A stretch of 64,000 nt of DNA from NCBI GenBank assembly GCA_902778535.1, contig CACYYG010000009.1:1-64000 (forward strand). Reading direction: 5' to 3'. The stretch is from an uncultured Prevotellaceae bacterium (lineage in GTDB: Bacteria; Bacteroidota; Bacteroidia; Bacteroidales; Bacteroidaceae). Shown here in pieces: positions 16,507 through 25,848 of the stretch. Numbering within the stretch: position 1 is the first letter of the stretch; the number at the start of each line of letters is the position of its first letter. The position numbers were made by a program, and so were the translations under genes. Below the pieces are notes generated by a model. It worked only from the letters and a program-made list of their open reading frames with translations, searched no databases and was not told where the DNA came from.

Positions 16507-16793
16507 CAGCATTTTGACAGACAAAACAGAAATTTCTTTTCATTTTGTTTGTTAATTTGTTATACAAGTTTCATTTTGTAAAGCAAATGAATTATTTTTC
16601 TACCATTTTGCTATCTTTTTGAATATAAACTTCACCGTTTCGTTGCAAAACGTCAGTTCGCCTGTTTTTGCAGATTTTTTCTATAAAAAGATAATCCGCA
16701 ATGATACCGCCCAACGTGTCGGTGAGCTCACGTAGAGCCGGTATTTCATATCCCCAATGACCTACGGTTTCAAAAACATTTGATACACGTTTC

Positions 16794-16854
16794 GTACACA
16801 TGACGTGTACTTTTAGTACACACCGTGTGTATTTTTAGTACACACGGTGTGTAC
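16794..16854. repeat. three 17-bp palindromes at 22-bp period (GTACAC family)
   Basis: GTACACATGACGTGTAC (16794-16810), GTACACACCGTGTGTAT (16816-16832) and GTACACACGGTGTGTAC (16838-16854) are separated by exactly five bases, TTTTA both times. The layout is identical to the GTAACC arrays at 50056 and 63406. Confidence 0.9.
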
Positions 16855-16918
16855 GAAATTAAAACTACATCGCCATGATTGCAGCGCGTATGGCGGCATT
16901 TGCGGAGCAACACTAAAA

Positions 16919-16957
16919 AAAAGCCTCTCTTCCGTCCAAAAGGCGAAGAGAGGCTTT
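16919..16957 (-). terminator. intrinsic terminator of the outer-membrane barrel gene
   Basis: On the minus strand GCCTCTCTTC pairs with GAAGAGAGGC around a 12-base loop, and the stem is followed by a run of T (TTTTTTTTAG). It lies 30 bp beyond the stop of the gene ending at 16988. Confidence 0.85.
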
Positions 16958-16987
16958 GGCTGTAAAAGATTACGGCTCGACGTGAGC

Positions 16988-17689
16988 TCACCGACACGGC
17001 TGCAGCGTCAGGCCGAACACCAGGTAGGCTTTCTGCGTACAGGGATTGGCAGCCACCTGCGCAAAGACAGGGATGGAGAATGACTCCGTTACCTTGATGT
17101 CCTTCATGGCCCGCAGCGAGAGGTCGGTCACTGCAAAGCCATTGGTGCCGTAGTAGTCGGTGGCAAAGGGGGCGGCGCCGGCCGTAACAGTCCAGTCGAC
17201 TGAAGCAAATTTAAATGGGACAACTACCTCAGCGTAACTGCTGTAGGCCCGCTTGCCGTCCTTGTTCACCCCGTCATTGCCTGCGAAATTGGTGTACCAC
17301 TGCACGCTGGCCACACCAAAGTCGTAGCCAATGTTGGCTTCGAACACATGGCTCGTCCTGTGTGCATCATAGAGGAAATAACGCTCCTCGGGGTCGTTAA
17401 ACCAGTAGTCGGTGATGCCGATGTTCAGGTTGCCGATGGCGTAGGAGGCCGTGAGGTCGAACTCCTTGTTGTCAGCAGGTTCTGACAGCCCCACACTGCC
17501 CCATGCCGTCAGGCTCAGCCCTTTGTAGCCAATGCCCAGCGTAGGCTGCAGCGACACACTGCCACAGTCCTCACCACGCCAGATGTACTGGCTCACCACA
17601 TCAGCACTGATGGTCGTTTCTATATCATCCTGCGCAAAGGTGGTCGCACTGGCAACCAGCATCATTGCAAAACATACAATCTTTTTCAT
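16988..17689 (-). CDS. outer-membrane beta-barrel protein of the ammonium cluster
   Basis: 233 residues with a signal peptide (MKKIVCFAMMLVASATTFAQ). The mature part is a series of amphipathic strands ending in a barrel-like segment (KAYLVFGLTLQPCR). The early motif SADVVSQYIWRGEDCGSVSL followed by LQPTLGIGYKGLSL recalls the small porins of the TorF-like group (VS-YxxRG near the N-terminus). It sits between two ammonium transporter genes and is probably induced with them. A channel for nitrogen compounds across the outer membrane is a reasonable guess but is not shown. It ends with its own terminator. Confidence 0.8.
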   Translation of the reverse strand: MKKIVCFAMMLVASATTFAQDDIETTISADVVSQYIWRGEDCGSVSLQPTLGIGYKGLSLTAWGSVGLSEPADNKEFDLTASYAIGNLNIGITDYWFNDPEERYFLYDAHRTSHVFEANIGYDFGVASVQWYTNFAGNDGVNKDGKRAYSSYAEVVVPFKFASVDWTVTAGAAPFATDYYGTNGFAVTDLSLRAMKDIKVTESFSIPVFAQVAANPCTQKAYLVFGLTLQPCR

Positions 17690-17734
17690 AACTTTGTTGT
17701 TTGTTGTGTACTTACTTCGTTTAATCTATCTACT

Positions 17735-17775
17735 CCCTTCTCTATTCGGAGAGGGGGCCGGGGGTGAGGCTTTTA
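17735..17775. repeat. single GC-rich palindromic (REP-like) unit, intergenic
   Basis: CTCCCTTCTCTATTCGGAGA followed by GGGGGCCGGGGGTGAGGCTT directly abuts the stop of the second amt gene. The tail matches those in carA and in the 542-1357 gene. Confidence 0.75.
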
Positions 17776-19023
17776 TCAGTTGTAGCAAAGTTCGCCGTGC
17801 TCGTAGACGTCGAGACCTTCCTCCTCTATACGTTTATCAACGCGCAAACCGTGGAAATATTTTATTCCGTAGAACAAAATCACACCGCAAACGGCTGCCC
17901 AGAAGTCGATGACGAGGATGCCGAAGCACTCAGCGCCGAAAAATCCCCAGCCGTGTCCGTAGAATGCACCGTTGGAAGTGCTGAGCAGGCCGGTCATCAG
18001 TGTGCCGAGGATGCCACAGACACCGTGTACACTGGAGGCGCCGACGGGATCGTCGATGTGCAGTTTGTGGTCGATAAACTCAATGGCAAAGACGAGCACC
18101 GTGCCGCAGGCAAGGCCGATGACGACGGCTCCGAAGGGCGATACGAGGTCGCAGCCGGCGGTGATGCCCACCAGTCCTGCCAGCACGCCGTTCAGCGTCA
18201 GCGAGAGTGAGGGTTTGCCATATTTGAACCAAGTGAGGAACATCGTGGCCACGCCACCTGCAGCAGCGGCAAGGTTGGTGGTCAGGAATACGTGAGAGAT
18301 AGCTATACGGTTCACCTCACCAGAGGCAGCCAACTGCGAGCCCGGGTTGAAACCGAACCAGCCGAGCCAGAGGATGAAGACACCCAGGGCGGCCATCATC
18401 AGGTTGTGACCAGGAATAGCACGGCTCTTACCGTCCTTTGCATACTTACCGATACGAGGACCGAGGGCCATAGCTCCTATCAGAGCCAGCACGCCGCCCA
18501 CACTGTGAACGATGGCCGATCCGGCAAAGTCGTGGAACACGTCGCCAAAGGTAGACATCATAAAGCCGTCGGCAGCATCGCTGCAGAGCCAGCCACCTCC
18601 CCACGTCCAGTGTCCCTCGATGGGATAGATGAACAGCGAGATGACTGCGCTGTAGACAAGATACATCGAGAACTTCGTGCGCTCGGCCATAGCACCGCTC
18701 ACAATCGTGGCACTGGTGGCACAGAACACAGTCTCGAAAATCAGGAAGCCCTCAACGGGCAGGTCACCGTTATAGAATGAGAGATTGCCCCAGTTGGGCG
18801 CACCGATGAAACCAGCGCCCTCGCTGCCGAACATAAAGCCGAAGCCAAGGAAGAAGAACAGCAACGAGCCGAACATGAAGTCGACGAAGTTCTTCATCAG
18901 AATGTTTGCAGTGTTCTTGCTACGGGTGAATCCCGCTTCACACAGCGCAAAGCCAGGCTGCATCCAGAAAACCAACATGGCTGCCAATAGCATCCATACA
19001 GTATCAAGTGACAAGTTATCCAT
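17776..19023 (-). CDS. amt: ammonium transporter (second Amt)
   Basis: 415 residues. It is a distinct Amt subfamily from the first copy (MDNLSLDTVWMLLAAMLVFW start, no signal peptide). It shows PGFALCEAGFTRSKNTANIL, ATIVSGAMAERTKFSMYL, YPIEGHWTWGGGWL, DFAGSAIVHSVGGVLALIGA, LGVFILWLGWFGFNPGSQLA and ASSVHGVCGILGTLMTG. The paired pore histidines (IVHSVGG and SSVHGVCG) are present. The glnK-type PII gene precedes it by 149 bp on the same strand, the classic glnK-amt pairing, so gating by PII is expected. The outer-membrane barrel gene follows. Confidence 0.95.
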   Translation of the reverse strand: MDNLSLDTVWMLLAAMLVFWMQPGFALCEAGFTRSKNTANILMKNFVDFMFGSLLFFFLGFGFMFGSEGAGFIGAPNWGNLSFYNGDLPVEGFLIFETVFCATSATIVSGAMAERTKFSMYLVYSAVISLFIYPIEGHWTWGGGWLCSDAADGFMMSTFGDVFHDFAGSAIVHSVGGVLALIGAMALGPRIGKYAKDGKSRAIPGHNLMMAALGVFILWLGWFGFNPGSQLAASGEVNRIAISHVFLTTNLAAAAGGVATMFLTWFKYGKPSLSLTLNGVLAGLVGITAGCDLVSPFGAVVIGLACGTVLVFAIEFIDHKLHIDDPVGASSVHGVCGILGTLMTGLLSTSNGAFYGHGWGFFGAECFGILVIDFWAAVCGVILFYGIKYFHGLRVDKRIEEEGLDVYEHGELCYN

Positions 19024-19025
19024 AA

Positions 19026-19092
19026 TTAAAGCCTCCCCCTACCCCACTCCAAAATGGAGAGGGAGCCCGAACGGAGGTGCGGGGTCTTGATG
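19026..19092. repeat. GC-rich palindromic (REP-like) unit between glnK and amt
   Basis: AAGCCTCCCCCTACCCCACT ... AAAATGGAGAGGGAGCCCGA ... GAGGTGCGGGGTCTT. It begins a few bases upstream of the amt ATG, in the leader between glnK and amt, where its hairpin could affect expression. Confidence 0.7.
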
Positions 19093-19172
19093 ATTGTTTT
19101 TGTGTGTTGTGTGTTTTTGTGTGTGTTTGCCCATTTGTCCCTCACTTTTTTGCAGGAGGCGGGATGAGCCTT

Positions 19173-19520
19173 TTACTTTTTGTCACGGAGTACGGTGTCA
19201 CCGTTCTCGCCAGTACGGATGCTCCAAACATCAATCATGTCGCTCACGAAGATGCGGCCATCACCCACCTCGCCAGTATGGGCTACATTCAGTATCACCT
19301 TCACCGTCGGTTCAACAAACTGGTCGCGACAAACTATCGTTATCTGTACACGCTCTATCACATCCGTTGAGTACTGCACGCCACGATAAATCCTTTCCTG
19401 TCGGCTTTGGCCGATGCCGTGCACGTTGTGGTACTCGAACCAGTCGATGTCCGACTGCAGTAGAGCTTCCTTTACATCCTCAAACTTGGTTTTGCGGATG
19501 ATTGCTTCAATCTTTTTCAT
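19173..19520 (-). CDS. glnK: nitrogen regulatory protein PII
   Basis: 115 residues, MKKIEAIIRKTKFEDVKEAL start and the PII fold throughout. The T-loop reads GIGQSRQERIYRGVQY; Tyr 50 corresponds to the uridylylated Tyr 51 of enterobacterial PII, while the usual GRQKGHTELYRG is changed. The signature VAHTGEVGDGRIFVSDM matches the conserved phosphate-binding PII C-signature (normally ..TGxxGDGKIFV..). PII senses 2-oxoglutarate and ATP/ADP and plugs Amt channels. It is named glnK for its place directly before amt. Its promoter and a 14-bp palindrome lie upstream. Confidence 0.93.
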   Translation of the reverse strand: MKKIEAIIRKTKFEDVKEALLQSDIDWFEYHNVHGIGQSRQERIYRGVQYSTDVIERVQITIVCRDQFVEPTVKVILNVAHTGEVGDGRIFVSDMIDVWSIRTGENGDTVLRDKK

Positions 19521-19567
19521 ACCTTTTTAGCTTAAAATAATACTAATACCCTCTTTCGGGTCACATA

Positions 19568-19581
19568 CCGAAACGTTTCGG
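19568..19581. promoter_or_regulatory. perfect palindrome CCGAAACGTTTCGG, candidate operator of glnK
   Basis: The 14-bp perfect dyad lies immediately downstream of the glnK -7 box, around the expected transcription start, where a bound protein would block initiation. The regulator is unknown. Confidence 0.5.
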
Positions 19582-19584
19582 GTA

Positions 19585-19592
19585 CAAAGGTA
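19585..19592 (-). promoter_or_regulatory. -7 box of glnK-amt
   Basis: The minus strand reads TACCTTTG, an exact TAnnTTTG, about 65 bp upstream of the glnK start. Confidence 0.6.
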
Positions 19593-19780
19593 CGGCTTAT
19601 TCGGCAGCAATTCCTCATAAAAACAGGCAATTTGAATGTTAAAAAAAGGGGCTGCTAACAAAGTGTCAATAATACGCTTAAAAATCTTTTCTTTCGATTA
19701 CACTTTGCCACAAAAATAATGAAAAATCTTGCGTTATGATAATTATTTTTGAAATTAAAAATAAAAAAGCGACAATTTTC

Positions 19781-19811
19781 TTTGTTTTAATAACTTTTTG
19801 CAATATCTTTG
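19781..19811 (+). promoter_or_regulatory. promoter of the gltB operon
   Basis: TTTG at 19781-19784, a 19-bp spacer, then TATCTTTG at 19804-19811: a full match to the Bacteroidales -33/-7 consensus, 41 bp before the gltB ATG. Confidence 0.8.
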
Positions 19812-19852
19812 CACCCGTTTTTATACATAAGGTAAGATTAGATTAGGATAAT

Positions 19853-22800
19853 ATGACAAAAGGAAAGCAAACTCTAACAAAAGATGGGCTCTCCCAAAGC
19901 GGGCACAACCAAGGGCTTTACCAACAAGAATACGAGCACGATGCGTGCGGCGTAGGAATGGTCGTAAACATCCACGGCGGCAAGTGCCACGAGTTGGTGG
20001 ACAATGCACTGAAAGTGCTGGAGAACATGGAACACCGCGGTGCCGAGACGCGCGACAAGACGGGCGACGGTGCCGGCATCATGATTCAAATTCCACATGA
20101 GTTTATCCTACTGCAAGGTATTCCTGTGCCCGAGAAGGGAAAGTACGGCACAGGTTTGGTTTTTCTGCCCAAAGACGAAACGAAACAGCAGGAAATCCTC
20201 TCAGTGATGATCGAGGAAATTGAGCGCGAGGGGCTGCAACTGATGCACCTGCGCACAGTACCCACCAACCCGGAGGTGCTGGGAGCAGCAGCGCGCGAGG
20301 TAGAACCGGCCATCAGGCAGGTGTTTGTTACGGGAATATCTGATGAGAATGTTCCTGTGTTCGACCGTATATTATATAAGGTACGCAAAAGAATAGAAAA
20401 CAGCATCAACGACGAGGACTTCTATATCTGCTCGCTGTCGAACAAAAACATCATCTACAAGGGAATGTTGACCAGCGGGCAGTTGCGCCGCTATTTCCCC
20501 GACTTGTCAAGCCCTTACCTCACAAGCGGACTGGCGCTGGTGCACTCACGATTCAGCACAAACACATTCCCCAAGTGGAAGCTGGCACAGCCTTTCCGCC
20601 TGCTGGCGCACAACGGCGAGATTAACACCATTCGCGGAAACCGAGGCTGGATGAAAGCCCGCGAGAGCGTACTGAACAGCGAGGCGCTTGGCAACATCAA
20701 GGACTTGCGCCCCATAGTACAGGAGGGTATGAGCGACTCGGCATCACTCGACAATGTCTTCGAGTTTCTGATGCTGAGCGGTCTTTCGCTGCCTCAGGCA
20801 ATGGCCATCCTGGTGCCAGAGTCGTTCAACGAAAAGAATCCTATCAGCGAAGACTTGAAGGCTTTCTACGAGTATCATTCTATCCTGATGGAGCCGTGGG
20901 ACGGCCCTGCCGCGCTGTTGTTCTCCGACGGTCGCTACGCCGGCGGAATGTTAGACCGCAACGGACTTCGCCCCAGCCGCTACACCATTACCAAAAGCGG
21001 AATGATGGTAGTGGCCAGTGAGGTTGGCGTGATGGACTTTGAGCCTGGCGACATTGTCAGTAAGGGCCGCCTGCAGCCTGGCAAGATTCTGCTCATCGAC
21101 ACACAGGAAGGCAAAATCTACTACGACGGTGAGATCAAGGAACAGCTGGCCAAGGCTCATCCTTACCGCGAATGGCTTAACGAGAACCGTGTGCAGCTGG
21201 AGAAACTGAAGAGCGGCCGACATGTAGAGAACAGCGTGAGCAACCTGGAGCAGAGACTCGCCACTTTCGGCTTCGGGCAGGAGGATATCGACAGGACTAT
21301 TGTTCCGATGGCCACTGCCGGTCAGGAGCCCGTCGCTGCGATGGGAAACGACACGCCGCTGGCCATCATCAGCGACCGTCCACAGGTGCTATTCAACTAT
21401 TTCCGCCAGCAGTTCGCCCAAGTAACCAACCCTGCCATCGACCCCATCCGTGAGGAACTGGTAATGAGCCTGACTGAATACATCGGCGCTGTGGGAACCA
21501 ACATCCTGACACCCGATGCTTCAAACTGCAAGATGGTTCGACTGCCGCAACCCGTGCTGACCAACACACAACTCGATATATTATGTAATATAAGGTATAA
21601 GGGATTCAAGACAATCAAGCTTTCATTAGCCCACCCCCAACCCTACCTCAAGGGAGGGGAGCCAGACTGGAATAAGGCTGGTGAAAACTTACGAATAGCT
21701 CTGGATAAGCTTTGCAACGACGCTGAAAAAGCAGTGGATGATGGCTACAACTACATTATTCTAACGGATAAGGTATTCGATGACCCGTCACATACAGAAG
21801 AGACAGGGTGGGCTTTCATCCCATCATTGCTGGCTGTCAGTGCTGTCCACCATTACCTGATAAGCGTAGGAAAACGCGTACAAACAGCCTTGATTGTTGA
21901 GAGCGGCGAGATTCGTGAGGTGATGCACGCGGCATTATTGCTGGGCTATGGTGCCAGCGCAATTTGCCCGTACCTGACATTCGCCGTGCTCGATGACCTG
22001 GTGAAGAAACACAAGATTCAGGAGGAGTACGCCACAGCCGAGAAAAACTACATTAAGGCCGTTGACAAGGGCCTGAAGAAAATCATGTCGAAGATGGGCA
22101 TTTCGACCATCCGCAGCTATCGTGGAGCTAAAATCTTTGAGAGCATCGGACTGAGTGAGGAACTGTTGCGTCGCTATTTCGGCACCGAGACGAGTACCAT
22201 CGGCGGCATCGGTTTGAAAGAGATTGCCCGCGACGCCATCCGTCTGCATGAGACAGCCAAGGAGCCGACCATGTTGCAGAACCAAGGGCAGTTCTCGTGG
22301 CGCAAGGACGGCATCCTCCATGCCTGGAATCCAGAGACTATTGCCAAGTTGCAACTGGCAACCCGCCAGGGCAACTATGAAAAGTTCAAGCAGTGGTCAA
22401 CACTCGTAGACAGTGGCGACAAGCCTATCTTTATCCGCGACTTCTTTAGTTGGAAGAAAGCCGCCAAACCCGTGCCTATTGACGAGGTGGAACCTGTGGA
22501 GAGCATCGTTAAACACTTCGTTACCGGCGCCATGAGCTTTGGTGCATTAAGCATAGAAGCACACGAGGCTTTAGCACTGGCTATGAACAGGTTAGGAACA
22601 CGCAGCAACACGGGTGAAGGCGGCGAGGACAGCGCCCGCTACCACACAGAAATTGACGGTGTTTCGCTTTCAAGTAAGACCAAGCAGATTGCCAGCGGAC
22701 GTTTTGGCGTGACAGCCGAATATCTGGTGAACGCCGAGGAGATACAGATCAAGGTGGCACAAGGTGCTAAGCCTGGAGAAGGCGGTCAGTTGCCTGGTTT

Positions 22801-24448
22801 TAAGGTCAACGACATCATCGCCAAGACGCGTAACGCTATTCCCGGCATCTCACTCATCTCGCCCCCACCCCATCACGACATCTACTCTATTGAGGATCTG
22901 GCCCAGCTTATCTTCGACCTGAAGAATATCAACCCCACGGCTGCCGTGAGCGTGAAGCTCGTAGCCGAGAGTGGCGTGGGAACCATTGCCGCCGGTGTGG
23001 CAAAGGCAAAGGCCGACCTCATCGTCATCTCAGGCTCTGAAGGCGGTACAGGCGCATCGCCTGCATCGTCCATGCGCTTTGCTGGCATCTCGCCAGAAAT
23101 AGGATTAGCCGAGACACAGCAGACGCTGGTAATGAATGGCCTGCGCAACCAGGTTCGCCTGCAGACCGACGGACAACTGAAAACTGCCAAGGATGTGATC
23201 ATCATGGCTATGCTGGGTGCCGACGAGTTCTCCTTCGGCACGCTGCCACTGATTGTGCTGGGCTGCGTGATGATGCGCAAGTGTAATACCAATACCTGCC
23301 CGATGGGTGTCGCTACACAAAACCCGGAGCTGCGCAAGCATTTTGAGGGCCGTGCCGAGTACGTGGTCAATTTCTTCACCTTCCTGGCTGAGCAGGTACG
23401 CGAATATCTCAGCGAGATGGGCGTCCGCAGCCTCAAAGAGATTATCGGTCATACAGAGCTGATTGAGGTGAAGAATCTCAAAGGCAGTAGTGAGTTCAAC
23501 GCTTTTGCCGCCGAGAAATGGAAGACCATCGACTTCAGCCGTCTCCTTCATAAACCTGAAACCGACAAGGCATTATGCTGGGATCGCGGCACCTATACGA
23601 AAGTCGGCGGCGTGAAGGACGAAGAGATAATCCGTGCCGCACAGAAAGCCATTGATTCTCAGGAGGTGGTGACACTCGACTATGCCATCAGGAACACTGA
23701 CCGTGCCGTGACCACGATGCTCAGCGGCGTCGTGGCCAAGAGATATGGCGAGACAGGACTGACCGACAGCACCATCAACATCAAGTTCAAGGGGTCGGCC
23801 GGTCAGAGCTTTGGCGCATTTGCCGTGAAGGGCATCAACCTGAAACTCGAAGGCGAATGTAATGACTACTTCGGCAAAGGCCTCTCGGGTGGACGCATCA
23901 GTATTCTTCCTCCTGCACGTTCTAATGACGATTTCAAGGCTGAAGAGAATATCATTGCAGGTAATACGGGATTATATGGTGCCACCTCTGGCGAGCTCTA
24001 TGTCAATGGCAAGGTTGGCGAGCGCTTCGGCGTGCGCAACTCCGGTGCCATCGCTGTGGTTGAAGGTGCGGGCGACCACTGCTGTGAGTATATGACAGGC
24101 GGTCGTGTTGTTGTGCTTGGCCGCACAGGGCGAAACTTTGCTGCCGGTATGAGCGGTGGCGTGGCCTACGTTTACGACCCCACACACGATTTCGACTATT
24201 TCTGCAACATGGATATGGTGGAACTCGGTCTCGTAGAAGACAGCGTTTCACGCAAGGAACTGCTTGAGCTCGTCCGCCAGCACTACCTGCACACGGGTTC
24301 TGCCCTCGCCGGACGTATGCTTGACGACTGGCAGCACTACGTTCAGGACTTCATCCAAGTGATGCCCATTGAATACAAACGTGTGCTGCAGGAAGAACAA
24401 TTCAAGAAACTACAAGACAAGATTGCAGACATTCAACGAGATTATTAA
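19853..24448 (+). CDS. gltB: glutamate synthase, large subunit
   Basis: 1531 residues. It transfers the amide of glutamine to 2-oxoglutarate, giving two glutamates, with electrons from GltD. The catalytic Cys is at residue 32 (EHDACGVGMV), so a 31-residue propeptide should be removed. In order it shows the class-II glutaminase domain (to about 420; RFSTNTFPKW), the central domain, the FMN synthase domain (GEGGEDSARYH, GAKPGEGGQLPGFKV, SEGGTGASPASSM), the 3Fe-4S cysteines in CVMMRKCNTNTCPMG, and the GXGXG C-terminal domain (GLSGGRISI, GNTGLYGATSGELYVNG). An extra AHPQPYLKGGEP after KTIKLSL is encoded by a palindromic unit. The gltD start is 4 bp downstream. Confidence 0.97.
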   Translation: MTKGKQTLTKDGLSQSGHNQGLYQQEYEHDACGVGMVVNIHGGKCHELVDNALKVLENMEHRGAETRDKTGDGAGIMIQIPHEFILLQGIPVPEKGKYGTGLVFLPKDETKQQEILSVMIEEIEREGLQLMHLRTVPTNPEVLGAAAREVEPAIRQVFVTGISDENVPVFDRILYKVRKRIENSINDEDFYICSLSNKNIIYKGMLTSGQLRRYFPDLSSPYLTSGLALVHSRFSTNTFPKWKLAQPFRLLAHNGEINTIRGNRGWMKARESVLNSEALGNIKDLRPIVQEGMSDSASLDNVFEFLMLSGLSLPQAMAILVPESFNEKNPISEDLKAFYEYHSILMEPWDGPAALLFSDGRYAGGMLDRNGLRPSRYTITKSGMMVVASEVGVMDFEPGDIVSKGRLQPGKILLIDTQEGKIYYDGEIKEQLAKAHPYREWLNENRVQLEKLKSGRHVENSVSNLEQRLATFGFGQEDIDRTIVPMATAGQEPVAAMGNDTPLAIISDRPQVLFNYFRQQFAQVTNPAIDPIREELVMSLTEYIGAVGTNILTPDASNCKMVRLPQPVLTNTQLDILCNIRYKGFKTIKLSLAHPQPYLKGGEPDWNKAGENLRIALDKLCNDAEKAVDDGYNYIILTDKVFDDPSHTEETGWAFIPSLLAVSAVHHYLISVGKRVQTALIVESGEIREVMHAALLLGYGASAICPYLTFAVLDDLVKKHKIQEEYATAEKNYIKAVDKGLKKIMSKMGISTIRSYRGAKIFESIGLSEELLRRYFGTETSTIGGIGLKEIARDAIRLHETAKEPTMLQNQGQFSWRKDGILHAWNPETIAKLQLATRQGNYEKFKQWSTLVDSGDKPIFIRDFFSWKKAAKPVPIDEVEPVESIVKHFVTGAMSFGALSIEAHEALALAMNRLGTRSNTGEGGEDSARYHTEIDGVSLSSKTKQIASGRFGVTAEYLVNAEEIQIKVAQGAKPGEGGQLPGFKVNDIIAKTRNAIPGISLISPPPHHDIYSIEDLAQLIFDLKNINPTAAVSVKLVAESGVGTIAAGVAKAKADLIVISGSEGGTGASPASSMRFAGISPEIGLAETQQTLVMNGLRNQVRLQTDGQLKTAKDVIIMAMLGADEFSFGTLPLIVLGCVMMRKCNTNTCPMGVATQNPELRKHFEGRAEYVVNFFTFLAEQVREYLSEMGVRSLKEIIGHTELIEVKNLKGSSEFNAFAAEKWKTIDFSRLLHKPETDKALCWDRGTYTKVGGVKDEEIIRAAQKAIDSQEVVTLDYAIRNTDRAVTTMLSGVVAKRYGETGLTDSTINIKFKGSAGQSFGAFAVKGINLKLEGECNDYFGKGLSGGRISILPPARSNDDFKAEENIIAGNTGLYGATSGELYVNGKVGERFGVRNSGAIAVVEGAGDHCCEYMTGGRVVVLGRTGRNFAAGMSGGVAYVYDPTHDFDYFCNMDMVELGLVEDSVSRKELLELVRQHYLHTGSALAGRMLDDWQHYVQDFIQVMPIEYKRVLQEEQFKKLQDKIADIQRDY
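21626..21664. repeat. single GC-rich palindromic (REP-like) unit inside gltB
   Basis: GCCCACCCCCAACCCTACCT then CAAGGGAGGGG. It is read as AHPQPYLKGGE, the same frame as the left units in pyrG, glnN and the AraC regulator. Confidence 0.7.
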
Positions 24449-24452
24449 GACA

Positions 24453-25844
24453 ATGGGAAACCCGAAAGCATTTATGGAAATACACCGCCAAGAGGCTGGT
24501 TATCGTCCGTTACAAGATAGAATACACGACTTCAGCGAAGTAGAACAGACGCTCAACACTCGCGAGCGCAAACTGCAGGCATCGCGCTGCATGGACTGCG
24601 GAGTACCCTTCTGCCACTGGGCCTGTCCGCTGGGAAACAAAGCGCCGGAGTGGAACGATGCCCTATATAAAGGCGACTGGCAGCTGGCTTACCGTTTGCT
24701 GAACAGTACCAATCCCTTCCCTGAGTTCACTGGCCGCGTCTGTCCTGCACTCTGCGAAAAAGCGTGTGTGCTGAACCGTTTTAACCACGAGCCGACCACC
24801 AACCGCGAAAACGAGGCTGCCATTGTCGAGGCTGCCTTCCGCGAAGGCTACATCCAGCCGCGCACCGACATTGTCCGTAATGGCAAGAAGATGGCAGTGA
24901 TCGGAGCCGGACCTGCCGGACTGGCTGCAGCCAACCATCTGAACCTCATGGGCTATCAAGTCACCGTTTTCGAGAAGAACGAGGCTGCCGGAGGGCTCCT
25001 TCGCTATGGCATCCCCAACTTCAAACTCAACAAGACCATCATCGACCGCCGCATCCGCCTGCTGGAGCAGGAAGGCATTGTGTTCCGTTTTAATGAAGAA
25101 TTTGCTACTGCCATACCATCCGCAGACGATTCTTCATCCTTCACTCTTCATTCTTTATTTGAATTTGACGCCATCGTCATCGCCACCGGCACACCCACTG
25201 CCCGCAATCTCAAAGCTCCCGGCCGCGAGCTGAGAGGTGTCCACTTTGCCTTGGAGTTGCTGTCACAGCAGAATCGTGTGCTGGCGGGCTTGGAATTGCC
25301 GAAAGACGAACGCATCACTGCCAAGGGCAAGGATGTGCTCGTAATTGGTGGCGGCGACACTGGCAGCGACTGTATCGGTACGGCTCATCGTCAGGGATGC
25401 AAGAGCGTCACACAGATTGAGATTATGCCGAAGCCCGTCGAGGGTCCGGAAGACCCGCAGAATCCCTGGCCCAACTGGCCACGCACACTCAAAACCACTT
25501 CGAGTCACGAGGAGGGTTGCATCCGTCGCTGGAACATCAACACGCTTGAATTTCTGGGCAAGGACGGAAAAGTGACCGGCGTCAAAGTACAGGAAATCGA
25601 CTGGAAACCCAATCCCAGCGGCGGCCGCCCCATAATGGTCGAGAAAGGGCAGACAGAAATCATCAAAGCCGAACTTGTGCTCCTGGCCATGGGATTCCTT
25701 AAGCCCGAGCATCCAGAATACCCTGCGAACGTCTTTGTTTGTGGCGACTCAGCCAACGGTGCCTCCCTCGTCGTCCGTGCAATGGCAAGCGGCATTGAAA
25801 CGGCCAGGAAAGTACATTCTTTCTTATCGAAAGATCATAAATAG
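24453..25844 (+). CDS. gltD: glutamate synthase, small subunit
   Basis: 463 residues from ATG 24453 ([14 protein letters not shown]); the longer frame overlaps gltB. It feeds NADPH electrons to GltB. The N-terminal domain binds Fe-S clusters ([19 protein letters not shown] and [15 protein letters not shown]), followed by FAD binding ([33 protein letters not shown]) and NADPH binding ([19 protein letters not shown]). Between the two Rossmann halves there is a short extra segment ([12 protein letters not shown]) that corresponds to AT-rich repeat DNA. The operon is tight, with 4 bp to both neighbours. Confidence 0.96.
   Translation: MGNPKAFMEIHRQEAGYRPLQDRIHDFSEVEQTLNTRERKLQASRCMDCGVPFCHWACPLGNKAPEWNDALYKGDWQLAYRLLNSTNPFPEFTGRVCPALCEKACVLNRFNHEPTTNRENEAAIVEAAFREGYIQPRTDIVRNGKKMAVIGAGPAGLAAANHLNLMGYQVTVFEKNEAAGGLLRYGIPNFKLNKTIIDRRIRLLEQEGIVFRFNEEFATAIPSADDSSSFTLHSLFEFDAIVIATGTPTARNLKAPGRELRGVHFALELLSQQNRVLAGLELPKDERITAKGKDVLVIGGGDTGSDCIGTAHRQGCKSVTQIEIMPKPVEGPEDPQNPWPNWPRTLKTTSSHEEGCIRRWNINTLEFLGKDGKVTGVKVQEIDWKPNPSGGRPIMVEKGQTEIIKAELVLLAMGFLKPEHPEYPANVFVCGDSANGASLVVRAMASGIETARKVHSFLSKDHK
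25112..25160. repeat. AT-rich direct-repeat segment inside gltD
   Basis: The run ATTCTTCATCCTTCACTCTT then CATTCTTTATTTGAATTT resembles the TCTTAATTCTTAA-type repeats seen between genes (for example 2397-2470). It encodes the non-conserved [12 protein letters not shown]. Confidence 0.5.
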
Positions 25845-25848
25845 GGAT

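Larger units (their letters stand above)
16473..16987. other. intergenic region between amt and the outer-membrane barrel gene
   Basis: This region holds the amt promoter, a low-quality 69-codon frame (16592-16801, minus) that starts inside a palindrome, the triple palindrome at 16794-16854, and the terminator at 16919-16957. No convincing gene is seen. Confidence 0.7.
19521..19852. other. divergent regulatory region between glnK and gltB
   Basis: It contains the leftward glnK promoter with a 14-bp palindrome and the rightward gltB promoter; the remainder is very AT-rich (19690-19800). No gene is seen. Confidence 0.75.

Noticed and set aside
16592..16801. 69-codon minus-strand frame between amt and the barrel gene
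   Set aside because: Its start codon lies inside the triple palindrome, it has no clear ribosome site or domain, and the frame matches nothing recognisable; a real gene cannot be excluded but is not supported.
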